Positions 52,167 to 60,645 of a stretch of DNA of 64,000 bases are shown here, one piece after another. Within the stretch, counting starts at the first letter, position 1, and the number at the start of each line of letters is the position of its first letter. This DNA is from Pseudophaeobacter arcticus DSM 23566 (lineage in GTDB: Bacteria > Pseudomonadota > Alphaproteobacteria > Rhodobacterales > Rhodobacteraceae). Position numbers and translations under genes: made by a program. The stretch covers positions 1,213,934 through 1,277,933 of the forward strand of contig NZ_KI421507.1 of the NCBI RefSeq assembly GCF_000473205.1, written 5' to 3'. The notes under the pieces were generated by a model. It was not told where the DNA came from. It saw nothing but the letters and a program-made list of their open reading frames with translations, and did not search any database.

Positions 52167-54859
52167 TGGCCTCGCTCAATGTTCTGGCGCTGGTCTGTCT
52201 GGCCTATGTGGCGCTGTTGTTCCTGGTGGCCTTTCTGGCGGATCGTCGCGCCGCGCGCGGCCACAGCTCTGCCTGGATCCGCTCGCCGCTGATTTATACC
52301 TTGTCGCTGTCAATCTACTGTACCGCCTGGACCTTCTACGGGGCGGTGGGCTACGCGGTGCGCTCGGGGCTGGAATTCCTGACCATCTATCTGGGGCCGA
52401 CGCTAGTTATGGTTGGATGGTGGTGGGGCCTGCGCAAGCTGGTTCGGATAGGGCGCAGTCAGCGGGTGACCTCGATCGCGGATCTGCTGTCGGCGCGCTA
52501 TGGCAAGTCAAATGCGCTGGCCATTGGTGTCACTGTCTTGGCGGTAATTGGCATAACCCCGTATATTTCGCTGCAACTTCAATCTATTACCCTGTCTTTC
52601 TCAATCTTTGCCGAGGCCGATCCGCTGCGCAGCTACCACGATACCACGACGGTGTTCTGGGTGACGGCGGGGCTGGCGGTTTTTGCGATTTTGTTTGGCA
52701 CCCGCAATCTAAACGCAAATGAACGCCACCACGGCGTGGTCACGGCGGTGGCGCTGGAGGCGGTGGTCAAGCTGGTGGCGCTGCTGGCGGTTGGCATCTT
52801 TGTGGTCTGGGGCCTGTCGGATGGGATCTCAGATACACTGGCCCGGATTGATGCCTCGCAAATTGGCGATTGGCGGGTGGATGGCGGCCGCTGGGCCACC
52901 ATCACCTTTTTGTCGGCGGCCGCCTTTGTCTGCCTGCCACGGATGTTTCAGGTCATGGTGGTCGAGAACGAGGATGAGCGGCATCTGCGGGTCGCGGCCT
53001 GGGCCTTTCCGCTCTATCTTTTTCTGATCTCGATGTTCGTGGTGCCGATTGCTGCCATCGGCTTGGAGCTGCTGCCGCCGGGATCAAACCCGGATCTGTT
53101 TGTTCTGGCCCTGCCTCTGTCGCAGGGACAACAGGGGCTGGCGATGTTGTCTTTCCTGGGAGGGTTTTCTTCGGCCACATCAATGGTGATCGTGGCGGCC
53201 ATGGCGCTTTCGACCATGGTGTCGAACCATATGGTGATGCCGATCTGGCTACATCTGCAAGGGGGCGAGGGGGCCTCGGTTTCTGGCGATGTGCGCAATG
53301 TGGTGCTGTTTGCCCGCCGGATTTCCATCGCGGTCATTCTTGGCTTGGGGTATTTCTACTACAAACTCTCTGGCGGAGGCGCGGCGCTGGCAGCCGTGGG
53401 GTTGATCTCCTTTGCCGGAATTTCCCAGATGTTGCCGCCGCTTGTCGGCGGGTTGTTCTGGCGCGGCGCCACCCGGACCGGCGCCCTGAGCGGCCTGTCC
53501 GTGGGCTTTGCCATCTGGGTCTATACCATGTTGCTGCCCGCCTTGGGCGGTGGCCTGTTGCCGGATCACGTCCTGGCCGAAGGGCTGTTTGGCCAGTCCT
53601 GGCTGCGGCCGCAGGCCCTGTTTGACATCGAAGGGCTGGATCCGACGGTGCATGCGGTGCTCTGGTCCATGAGCCTCAATGCGGCGGTGTTCTGCCTGGT
53701 CTCGCTGGTGACCTTCCCCAGCCCAATCGAGCGGCTGCAGGGGGCGCAGTTTGTCAATGTGTTTGAACATTCCTCGGGGCCACGCGGCTGGACCGGCTCG
53801 GTGGCGCAGAGCGAAGACCTGATGGTGATGTCGCAACGTATCCTGGGCGCCACCGAGGCCCAGGCGTTTTTCCAACGGGAGCTGGCCCGGCAAGGCGTGC
53901 GCGGCACCCTGCCGGAGCCAACTCCGGCCTTTCTGGAACGGTTGGAGCGTGAATTGGGGGCCTCGATCGGGGCGGCAGCGGCCCATGCGATGATTGGCCA
54001 AATCGTGGGTGGCTCTTCGGTTTCGGTGCAGGATCTGCTGGCGGTTGCGGATGAAACGGCGCAGATGCTGGAATATTCCAACCAATTGGAAGAACAGTCA
54101 GCGGAACTGTCGCGTACGGCGCGCCAATTGCGGGTCTCAAATGAAAAGCTGACCCAGATTTCCCAACAAAAAGATGCCTTTCTCAGCCAGGTGAGCCATG
54201 AGCTGCGCACCCCGATGACCTCAATCCGGGCCTTCTCTGAGATCCTGCGTGATGACGGCGATATGCCCCTGCCGGACAAAACCCGGTACGCCACCATCAT
54301 CCATGATGAGGCCCTGCGCCTGACCCGGCTGTTGAATGATCTCCTGGATCTGAGCGTGCTGGAAAGCGGTCAGGTCAGTTTGAATATGTCGGTGGGCACC
54401 CTGAGCGACGTGATGGACCATGCGGTATCCACTGCATTGGCGGGCTCGGATCATCCAATTCAGGTCCAGCGTGATCCAAAATCAGAGGACATCCGCATTT
54501 CCTCTGACCTGGATCGGCTGGCGCAGGTTTTTATCAACCTGATTGCCAATGCACAGAAGTATTGTGACGCTGACCCGGCGGAATTGACCATTCGGGTGAC
54601 CCGCAGCTTGGGGGAAGTCTGGATTGATTTTACCGACAATGGCAGCGGCGTTCCCGCCGACCACCAACAGCTAATTTTTGAGAAATTCTCGCGTGTTAGC
54701 CCGGAACGCGCAGGCGGAGCCGGGCTTGGTTTGGCGATTTGCCGTGAGATTATGCAGCGCCTGGATGGCGACATTTCCTACCTTCCCGGAGCGACGGGAG
54801 GCAGTTTCAGAATTTCCCTGCCATTTGAGCGGAAAATCCCCCCCGAGAGACCGTTTTAA
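52166..54859 (+). CDS. Sodium:solute symporter-STAC-histidine kinase chimera (CbrA-like)
   Basis: 897 residues. Residues about 1-520 form 12-13 helices of the sodium:solute symporter family. A STAC-type linker domain follows (ELGASIGAAAAHAMIGQIVG near residue 610). Then come a coiled coil, the dimerisation box VSHELRTPMTS with His678, and the ATPase domain with NLIANAQKY (N box) and GAGLGLAIC (G box). CbrA of Pseudomonas has this design and links transport or sensing of a nutrient to kinase activity. No PAS domain was seen. The substrate is unknown. Confidence 0.87.
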   Translation: MASLNVLALVCLAYVALLFLVAFLADRRAARGHSSAWIRSPLIYTLSLSIYCTAWTFYGAVGYAVRSGLEFLTIYLGPTLVMVGWWWGLRKLVRIGRSQRVTSIADLLSARYGKSNALAIGVTVLAVIGITPYISLQLQSITLSFSIFAEADPLRSYHDTTTVFWVTAGLAVFAILFGTRNLNANERHHGVVTAVALEAVVKLVALLAVGIFVVWGLSDGISDTLARIDASQIGDWRVDGGRWATITFLSAAAFVCLPRMFQVMVVENEDERHLRVAAWAFPLYLFLISMFVVPIAAIGLELLPPGSNPDLFVLALPLSQGQQGLAMLSFLGGFSSATSMVIVAAMALSTMVSNHMVMPIWLHLQGGEGASVSGDVRNVVLFARRISIAVILGLGYFYYKLSGGGAALAAVGLISFAGISQMLPPLVGGLFWRGATRTGALSGLSVGFAIWVYTMLLPALGGGLLPDHVLAEGLFGQSWLRPQALFDIEGLDPTVHAVLWSMSLNAAVFCLVSLVTFPSPIERLQGAQFVNVFEHSSGPRGWTGSVAQSEDLMVMSQRILGATEAQAFFQRELARQGVRGTLPEPTPAFLERLERELGASIGAAAAHAMIGQIVGGSSVSVQDLLAVADETAQMLEYSNQLEEQSAELSRTARQLRVSNEKLTQISQQKDAFLSQVSHELRTPMTSIRAFSEILRDDGDMPLPDKTRYATIIHDEALRLTRLLNDLLDLSVLESGQVSLNMSVGTLSDVMDHAVSTALAGSDHPIQVQRDPKSEDIRISSDLDRLAQVFINLIANAQKYCDADPAELTIRVTRSLGEVWIDFTDNGSGVPADHQQLIFEKFSRVSPERAGGAGLGLAICREIMQRLDGDISYLPGATGGSFRISLPFERKIPPERPF

Positions 54860-54927
54860 AGGTCTTGGTAACGAACCGGCGTTAAGACAATTAAAAAGGG
54901 AGCGCAAAACGTGCAGGTTGATGGCTG

Positions 54928-56244
54928 ATGTCTGAAGCGGAAAAACAGCAAGCTGGTAACGGCGGGTCCGGTGGACTCGCGCGTAAACTTGCGGCGTCAA
55001 AGGATGGGGGGGCGGCTCAAAAAGGGTCTCTAACTCTCAAAGCCCTGCGTCGCTCGCTTGCCCGCGCGGCGTCAGAGCAATGCGATCTGCCACTGGCCGT
55101 TTTGGCGGCACGCCAGGTCAATCGTGCCCCCGAAGACCTGGTCGAGGTGCTTTCTGACAAGGATCTTCTGGTGGTTCTGGACGGTCCCGACGGCCGTATT
55201 GGCGCGGCCACCATGGATGCGGCTTTGGTTACGGCCTTGATCCAGAAACAGACCATTGGCCAGATCATGGGCAAGGCCCCGTCTGAGCGGAATTACACCC
55301 CAACCGATGCGGCAATGACTGCTGAGTTCCTGGAAAAGTCCTTTTCCAAGGTGCAGGCCTTGTTGCAGGGGGAAAGAGATCAGCTGATCTTTTCTGGGTA
55401 TCGCTACGGGGCCCAGATCGAAGACGTGCGCTCGCTGATCCTGGGGATGGAGCGGGAAAACTACCGTCTGATCACGATGACGGTGGATTTGGCCATTGGG
55501 GCAATGCAGGGCGAGCTGAAGCTGATCCTGCCGGAACCCACCCTGGAGGAGCTAGGCCTGAGTGGTGCAAAACCCGGGCCTACTTTGGCTGGCGGCATGG
55601 GCGCCATGCGGGCGGAGCTTTCTGCGATTCTGTGTAAGGTCCGGGTGCCACTCAATGAATTCTCGGCCCTGAGGGTGGGTGAAGTTCTGCCACTGGATCA
55701 GGCCTTTTTGTATGAAACTGATTTGATCGACATTGGCGGCCAGTCAATTGCCAAGGGACGTCTGGGCCAGTTGAACGGCGCCCGCGCGGTGCGGTTGAGC
55801 ACAGGGCGCCGGCAGCAGGCGGACCCTGCTCAAATGGGCGATGCGTTTGCCGATAGAATTGGGTCTGACGCGCCACCGGCTCTGCCTATGATCGAAGAGC
55901 CCGCGACGCTGGATCTGGGAATTGCGGCGCAGGATTTGCAAGATCCATTGGATGATCCGATGGGCTTTGCTGCGCCGGCCGGGGGGCTTGCCCTGGGCGG
56001 GATGGACTCCGATCCAGCTGGGATGGAGGATGACCTGAGTGATCTAGGTGCAGATTTCGGCGCGGACTTTGGGGGCGGCTTGGGTGGTGATCTGGGCGCG
56101 GATCTCGGCGCGGATCTGGCCGCATCCCCAATGGGGGAGTTCGCCGGGCTTGGCGACAGCATGAACCAGTTCAACCCGGATGACGCGGCCGCAGAAATCT
56201 CAAAACTCGCAGGCCTGGAAGGGGATTCCGCGCCTGGGCTTTGA
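54928..56244 (+). CDS. fliM: FliM/FliN-family flagellar motor switch-like protein
   Basis: 438 residues. The middle region (about 30-210) resembles FliM, with RDQLIFSGYRYGAQIEDVRS, and a SpoA domain follows near 230-290 (KVRVPLNEFSALRVGEVLPL). The last 150 residues are acidic and low-complexity, with GADFGADFGGGLGGDLGADL-type repeats. The usual N-terminal CheY-binding motif of FliM (LSQDEIDALL type) is not visible. No other flagellar gene is in the window. A motor switch role is likely, but a divergent function is possible. Confidence 0.68.
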   Translation: MSEAEKQQAGNGGSGGLARKLAASKDGGAAQKGSLTLKALRRSLARAASEQCDLPLAVLAARQVNRAPEDLVEVLSDKDLLVVLDGPDGRIGAATMDAALVTALIQKQTIGQIMGKAPSERNYTPTDAAMTAEFLEKSFSKVQALLQGERDQLIFSGYRYGAQIEDVRSLILGMERENYRLITMTVDLAIGAMQGELKLILPEPTLEELGLSGAKPGPTLAGGMGAMRAELSAILCKVRVPLNEFSALRVGEVLPLDQAFLYETDLIDIGGQSIAKGRLGQLNGARAVRLSTGRRQQADPAQMGDAFADRIGSDAPPALPMIEEPATLDLGIAAQDLQDPLDDPMGFAAPAGGLALGGMDSDPAGMEDDLSDLGADFGADFGGGLGGDLGADLGADLAASPMGEFAGLGDSMNQFNPDDAAAEISKLAGLEGDSAPGL

Positions 56245-56460
56245 TGCCGCGCGGTGGCGCCTTTTGCAGGGGGATCCCGATCTGGGAGAGCGGTGCTTGG
56301 CGCCGTTTCATGTGTTGGAACATTGCCCCGCCTGCGAAATGGATTTGACAGTCGGCTTTTGCATGAATTTTTGCAGTGAACTTAAATCGTGGGCTTTCGC
56401 TGGCGGCTTTAGCGGTGGGCGGCGGCGGTGTCCTTGCAACAGGACATCAGACCAGAAACA

Positions 56461-56514
56461 CAACAGGCCCGGCCAGAAATACAACAGGCCCGGCCAAAAT
56501 GGCCGGGCCTGTTG
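56461..56514. terminator. Perfect 15-bp hairpin preceded by a duplicate of its left arm
   Basis: CAACAGGCCCGGCCA at 56482-56496 pairs with its exact complement at 56500-56514 around AAA. The same 15 bases also occur at 56461-56475, giving a 21-bp-period tandem repeat. It lies between the convergent fliM-like and phosphatase-like genes and could end both. The rest of the 349-bp spacer is without a gene. Confidence 0.7.
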
Positions 56515-56593
56515 CGGATAGAGAGAAGGTCAGGAGGCGCCGCGATTTTACACAACGGCAAAACGCTGCGAAAAAACAAGCGCTCCCATGTTC

Positions 56594-57019
56594 TTATGCG
56601 GTGGCGATTGATTCCAGCGTTGGCCGCAGACCATCCAACTGATAGCCCGCAGCGCTGGTTTTTTCCAGAATCTCGTCGGGGCTCATCTCGGTGGCAACCC
56701 CCAGCGACCAGATCACCGAACAGCGGGTTCCAGAGGCACAATAGGCCAGAACCGGACCTGGGCTTTCCTCATAAAAGGCACGCTGTTGCGCGACATTTTC
56801 AGGTGTCATGGTCTGATGGGTGAGCGGCAGTTCCCGAAAGACCAGCCCCGCTGCCTCGGCAGCGGCCCGAATGGCAGCGGCCTGATGGCTGGGCGGCACT
56901 TCGGAATCCGGGCGATTGCAAATCACCGTCTTGTATCCGTTGGCAACAATTTCAGGCATGTCTTCAGCCGAAATTTGCGGCGAGACGGAGTAGCGGGGGG
57001 TGATTACACGTGCATCCAT
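56594..57019 (-). CDS. TIGR01244-type sulfur transferase/phosphatase (Blh N-terminal-like)
   Basis: 141 residues from the ATG at 57019. The fold is that of dual-specificity phosphatases, with the active loop LAYCASGTRCS (Cys94). The segment NGYKTVICNRPDSEVPPSHQ near residue 28 is diagnostic for the domain found at the N-terminus of Blh persulfide dioxygenases. It may act as a sulfur transferase rather than a phosphatase. Here it is a separate gene, 10 bp after pmpB and in the same direction as the dioxygenase gene. Confidence 0.8.
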   Translation of the reverse strand: MDARVITPRYSVSPQISAEDMPEIVANGYKTVICNRPDSEVPPSHQAAAIRAAAEAAGLVFRELPLTHQTMTPENVAQQRAFYEESPGPVLAYCASGTRCSVIWSLGVATEMSPDEILEKTSAAGYQLDGLRPTLESIATA

Positions 57020-57029
57020 ATTGATTCCC

Positions 57030-57464
57030 TTAAACCTTCGCTGCCAGTCCGTCCAGTTGCCTGCCAAAAAATGGTGCAGCCGCCATGCCCAAAAGCATCG
57101 CTCCCATGAAGATAAGACCGCCAGAGCCATTGTAGCTGAGCGAGGCAACCGCCGGTCCGGGGCAGAGCCCGGCCAGACCCCAGCCCATGCCAAACAAGAT
57201 TGATCCGATGATCAGCCGGTGATCCATTTCGGGGCGGGGGGGCGCTGGGAACTCGCCGCCGACCAGGGGGCGTCGCCCCTTGGTCAGGCGCCAGGCGACA
57301 AACATCGGTATAATGGCGCCGCCCATGACAAAGGCAAGGGTGGGGTCCCAGCTGCCAAAGACGTCAAGCCAGCCCTGCACCTTGGTGGTATCGGTCATAC
57401 CGGACACAAAGAGCCCTGCGCCAAACAATGCGCCGGACAGAAGGGCGAGAAACAAACGCTGCAT
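57030..57464 (-). CDS. YeeE/YedE-family half-transporter (PmpB-like)
   Basis: 144 residues with four hydrophobic helices. The signature GMGWGLAGLCPGPAVASLSY near residue 95 carries the conserved Cys of DUF6691/YeeE halves. With its partner gene it forms a two-gene version of the 10-helix YeeE permease. Such PmpAB pairs sit in BigR-type operons and move sulfur species. Its start shares the last base of the pmpA stop. Confidence 0.82.
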   Translation of the reverse strand: MQRLFLALLSGALFGAGLFVSGMTDTTKVQGWLDVFGSWDPTLAFVMGGAIIPMFVAWRLTKGRRPLVGGEFPAPPRPEMDHRLIIGSILFGMGWGLAGLCPGPAVASLSYNGSGGLIFMGAMLLGMAAAPFFGRQLDGLAAKV

Positions 57465-57892
57465 CAGATTACTCCCAATACGTGGCGGAACAGGACAATG
57501 GTGCCCCCCCCGGCCAGGATATAAAATACGGTGGCAACAATGCCGCGCAGGGACAGGCGGGAAATCCCACAGACCCCATGGCCCGAGGTGCAGCCATTGG
57601 CAATTCTGGTGCCAATCCCAACCAACAGGCCCGCAGCTATGATCACCGCGATATTGCTGGTCAGATGGGTGTCTACACCGCCTTTGTAGAAGGGCAAAAG
57701 CAGCATTGGGGTGCCCAGCACCGCAATCAAAAAGACCAGCCGTTCTGCTGCATTGCTACGGCCCGAGCCGTCAACCAGGCCACCAATGATGCCACTGGCG
57801 CCCATGATGCGGCCATTGCCAAGCAGGAAGACTGCGCCTCCCAGCCCGATGAGGCCGCCTCCGACGAGCCCCCAGATCCAATCCATTTCCAT
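57464..57892 (-). CDS. YeeE/YedE-family half-transporter (PmpA-like)
   Basis: 142 residues with four or five hydrophobic helices. [20 protein letters not shown] near residue 95 is the YeeE motif with Cys ligands, and [15 protein letters not shown] stands in the first half. It partners the next gene to make a sulfur-compound permease. A 238-bp spacer separates it from the dioxygenase gene upstream. Confidence 0.84.
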   Translation of the reverse strand: MEMDWIWGLVGGGLIGLGGAVFLLGNGRIMGASGIIGGLVDGSGRSNAAERLVFLIAVLGTPMLLLPFYKGGVDTHLTSNIAVIIAAGLLVGIGTRIANGCTSGHGVCGISRLSLRGIVATVFYILAGGGTIVLFRHVLGVI

Positions 57893-57934
57893 TTTCGCGC
57901 GTTCCTATTTTGTCAACTTGGATAGCGGGGTATA

Positions 57935-57958
57935 GGCAACCACTGGGGCAACCACTGG
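57935..57958. repeat. 12-bp perfect tandem repeat
   Basis: GGCAACCACTGG occurs twice head to tail in the spacer between the dioxygenase and pmpA-like genes. Confidence 0.85.
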
Positions 57959-58130
57959 ATAGCCATTTCCGCCGCGACGGGGAGGTCAGCCATGCCAGGA
58001 TAGGCCCACATGGCCCAACTCACCTGACCTTATACGCCTCGCCTCGTACACCTGGTCCCGCATTCAGCCCCGACATAGGGGCAATGTTCTGGCGGAATGT
58101 CTCAGCGCCGCCAGAGCAATCTTCAGCGGC

Positions 58131-58994
58131 CTAAATCTTGTTTACCGGCAGTTTCAGGAAGATGTCTCCCTGTTCGTCCGGTTCCGGCATCTGTCCGGCC
58201 CGCATATTGACCTGCAATGAGGGCAGGATCAGCCGGGGCATCGCCAAGGTGGCATCGCGGGCGTCGCGCATTGCAGTGAACTCTTCCAGCGGGCGGCCCT
58301 CCCCGATATGCACGTTGAGCGCTTTTTGCTCTCCGACTGTGGTCTCCCAGGCATAGTCATCACGCCCCGGTGCCTTGTAGTCATGGCCAACAAAGATGCG
58401 GGTTTCGTCGGGCAGGGCCAGGATCTTTTGGATCGACTGGTACAGCATCTCGGACGAGCCGCCGGGGAAGTCACAGCGGGCGGTGCCAAAATCTGGCATG
58501 AACAGGGTGTCGCCAACAAAGGCGGCATCGCCAATCACATAGGTTAGGCAGGCAGGGGTATGGCCCGGCGTATGCAGCACCTCGCCGCGCAACTGGCCAA
58601 CCATAAAGTGATCGCCCTCTTCGAACAAAGCGTCAAACTGGCTGCCATCGCGCTGAAAGGCGGTGCCTTCGTTGAAAACCTTGCCAAAGGTATCCTGCAC
58701 CACGGTGATATTGGCCCCAATGCCAATCTTGCCGCCCAGGTGCTCTTGCAGATAGGGGGCCGCCGATAGATGGTCCGCATGCACGTGGCTTTCCAGGATC
58801 CACTCACATTTGAGCCCTTCCTGTTTGATCCAGGCAATGATCTGATCTGCCGAGGCCGTGTCAGTACGTCCCGAGGCATGGTCAAAATCCAAAACGGAAT
58901 CGACAACAGCACAGGCAGGCCCCGCTGGATCCCGCAGAACATAGGATACTGTGTTGGTGGCCTCGTCGAAAAAGGCTTTGACGGTGGGGTTCAT
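58131..58994 (-). CDS. MBL-fold persulfide dioxygenase (ETHE1/Blh-type)
   Basis: 287 residues from the ATG at 58994 (GGGAG upstream). Metallo-beta-lactamase ligands are clear: SHVHADH at 69-75, HTPGHTPAC near 154, GDTLFMPDFGTARCDFPGGS and VGHDYKAPGRD. The pattern GTARCDFPGG is typical of bacterial persulfide dioxygenases that oxidise glutathione persulfide to sulfite with iron and oxygen. It detoxifies sulfide-derived persulfide. Linked genes encode a YeeE pair and a Blh-like domain. Confidence 0.88.
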   Translation of the reverse strand: MNPTVKAFFDEATNTVSYVLRDPAGPACAVVDSVLDFDHASGRTDTASADQIIAWIKQEGLKCEWILESHVHADHLSAAPYLQEHLGGKIGIGANITVVQDTFGKVFNEGTAFQRDGSQFDALFEEGDHFMVGQLRGEVLHTPGHTPACLTYVIGDAAFVGDTLFMPDFGTARCDFPGGSSEMLYQSIQKILALPDETRIFVGHDYKAPGRDDYAWETTVGEQKALNVHIGEGRPLEEFTAMRDARDATLAMPRLILPSLQVNMRAGQMPEPDEQGDIFLKLPVNKI

Positions 58995-59024
58995 TATCTG
59001 GGCACTCCCTTTCGTTTCGATAGA

Positions 59025-59052
59025 TATATACAAAATAAGGAATATGTTTCAA
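59025..59052 (-). promoter_or_regulatory. Promoter of the persulfide dioxygenase gene with embedded SoxR-type operator
   Basis: Minus-strand TTGAAA (59047-59052) and TATATA (59025-59030) are spaced by 16 bp. The spacer contains ATTC-N8-GTAT (59028-59043), one mismatch from the sox operators; outer bases extend the arms to six with five pairs (59026-59045). A repressor here would exclude RNA polymerase. Confidence 0.6.
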
Positions 59053-59409
59053 GTGCTGCGATAGCCTTGCATGGAGATTAGTCTAGAGACGCTGCAGGTC
59101 AGGGTCTTGAAAAAATCTGCTCAGGATGAATTTTGACCGTTTTGACTTGTCTCAATGACAGCAAAGCTGCGGTGGGCTAGGCAGACCCCCATGAGGGACA
59201 GGCTGAGGCCTTTTTACGGGGGTTTCAAGCCTCTTGGGATCTGACTTGGCTACACTGCCCTCACGGCCTGCCTGCAGGGGCGCCAGATCGTCCTGCATAC
59301 AGGAGTTGGCGCCAGTGACTGCGCAGAGGAGCTGCTTGCGACAGAGGTTTTGCGACAGGGGTTTATGGCGAGGCCAGACTTGGGACAATTTTGGAGGAGA
59401 TGAGATATC
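59044..59409. other. Spacer upstream of the persulfide dioxygenase gene
   Basis: About 365 bp with no gene recognised. It contains TTGCGACAG(A/G)GGTTT twice at 14-bp spacing (59336-59363), another short duplication, and the ribosome site GGAGGAG of the next gene. Confidence 0.4.
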
Positions 59410-59622
59410 ATGACACGCGCGTTGCTGAACCAAGCCGAGGAAATGGCAAAAACAATTCGTCAACAACCGCCACAGGACCGGCTGGCCCTGCGGCCTGAGT
59501 TTTCACGCCTCCTCAGCAATTTACGAATCGAAGGCGTCTCTGTGCCGCGTCACTTGCAGCAATTGGATACAGATCTGTCTGAAGAAGAGGCTGAGACCCA
59601 ATTTGACAATATGCCCGTCTAA
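59410..59622 (+). CDS. Small conserved protein of unknown function
   Basis: 70 residues, soluble and amphipathic, no signal or helix anchor. The sequence is charged, with EEAETQ near the end. TTGGAGGAGATGAGATATC gives a strong ribosome site before the ATG, the main reason to accept it. The gene was not recognised by function; it resembles short conserved Rhodobacteraceae proteins. Confidence 0.6.
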   Translation: MTRALLNQAEEMAKTIRQQPPQDRLALRPEFSRLLSNLRIEGVSVPRHLQQLDTDLSEEEAETQFDNMPV

Positions 59623-59705
59623 ACAGATCGGCCATTTTGCCCAGCGTCTTTCCCGCTAGGTTGTCGCCTGTTCAGCGCGACAAGCCGGGTTGGGTGTGCA
59701 GCGCA

Positions 59706-59750
59706 GGGTTGGTCAGTACGGGTTTGGTCAGTACAGGTTTGGTCTGTGCG
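59706..59750. repeat. Three 15-bp tandem repeats
   Basis: GGTTTGGTCAGTACA-like units occur three times at exact 15-bp period (59706, 59721, 59736), the third more diverged. They lie between two small convergent genes. Confidence 0.8.
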
Positions 59751-59816
59751 GGCACGGGACTCTTGGGTCGCGTGACGTGGCCCGCTGGCTTCCTGGCTTG
59801 GGGGGGGCTCAGACGG

Positions 59817-60035
59817 TTAGCCCAGAAAAATTCCCACCATGACAAGCATCAATCCAATAACCGACAGAAACAATGCGCCCAGATTATAGGGCAGAACTTT
59901 TTGCACAACAGCGCGCAGCGCCTCGTCGTCCAGGTTTTTCCCACGTGCGCGGACAACGTGCACGATGCACCACATCAGGCCAATCAGACCAGCAACCGAC
60001 AGGGCGGCTCCGGCCCAGACGAGGATTTCAAACAT
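59817..60035 (-). CDS. Small two-helix membrane protein
   Basis: 72 residues. Helix one (about 5-26) and helix two (about 50-71) flank a basic loop VRARGKNLDDEALRAVVQKV. CAGGAG precedes the ATG. No family name is recognised, but the composition and codon use are those of a real gene. It is convergent with the 59410 gene and divergent from gapR. Confidence 0.65.
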   Translation of the reverse strand: MFEILVWAGAALSVAGLIGLMWCIVHVVRARGKNLDDEALRAVVQKVLPYNLGALFLSVIGLMLVMVGIFLG

Positions 60036-60381
60036 AGCGCAGCTCCTGCATCACTTGCACAGCTGTGCGATTAGCGGATTGCCAGTGCAGACACAAGCCG
60101 CAGCGCCTTGGATCTCGATGCCGCTGCGGGGACCGGGGCAGGGCAGCAAAGCTGATATCTGGCTTGCACCCTTGCGGATGGCTCGTCCTGGTTGAGGAAG
60201 ACACCGGGGCAGACTTGGGGGTAGGCCTGGGTGTAGACAGAAGCATCGGCCGGGGACAGACCGGCCCAGGGGCAAAGGCGAGAAATCGCGGCAGGCCGTT
60301 TCCTGTCTTGCGATAGGGCTGTTGTGTCGCTATCCCCTTGCCCCAATCCCTATCTCATGACAGCAGTAAAATGAGGCACCC
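60036..60381. other. Divergent spacer before gapR
   Basis: 346 bp between the two-helix protein gene and gapR. It should contain the promoters of both, but no convincing elements or other genes were seen. Confidence 0.35.
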
Positions 60382-60645
60382 ATGACAGATCATGAAGACG
60401 CGAGCGACTCCTACAAAGTGACCGCAGGAGAGCTGCGCCAGTTCGTTGAACGTATCGAGCGGCTGGAGAGCGAAAAGAAAGACATCGCCGAACAAGTCCG
60501 CGAAGTCTACGCCGAGAGCAAATCCCGTGGCTATGACCAAAAAGCCCTGCGGGCCATTGTCAGCCTTCGCAAGCGCGACAAGGATGAGATCGCAGAACAG
60601 GAAGCCGTTCTGGAGATGTACAAAGAAGCTTTGGGGATGACCTGA
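60382..60645 (+). CDS. gapR: GapR-family nucleoid-associated protein (DUF2312)
   Basis: 87 residues forming a charged coiled coil: GELRQFVERIERLESEKKDI, then EVYAESKSRGYDQKALRAIV and EIAEQEAVLEMYKEALGM. GapR of Caulobacter clamps overtwisted DNA ahead of polymerases and forks and supports topoisomerases. Length and composition match the family closely. GAGGCACCC precedes the ATG. It is monocistronic. Confidence 0.93.
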   Translation: MTDHEDASDSYKVTAGELRQFVERIERLESEKKDIAEQVREVYAESKSRGYDQKALRAIVSLRKRDKDEIAEQEAVLEMYKEALGMT

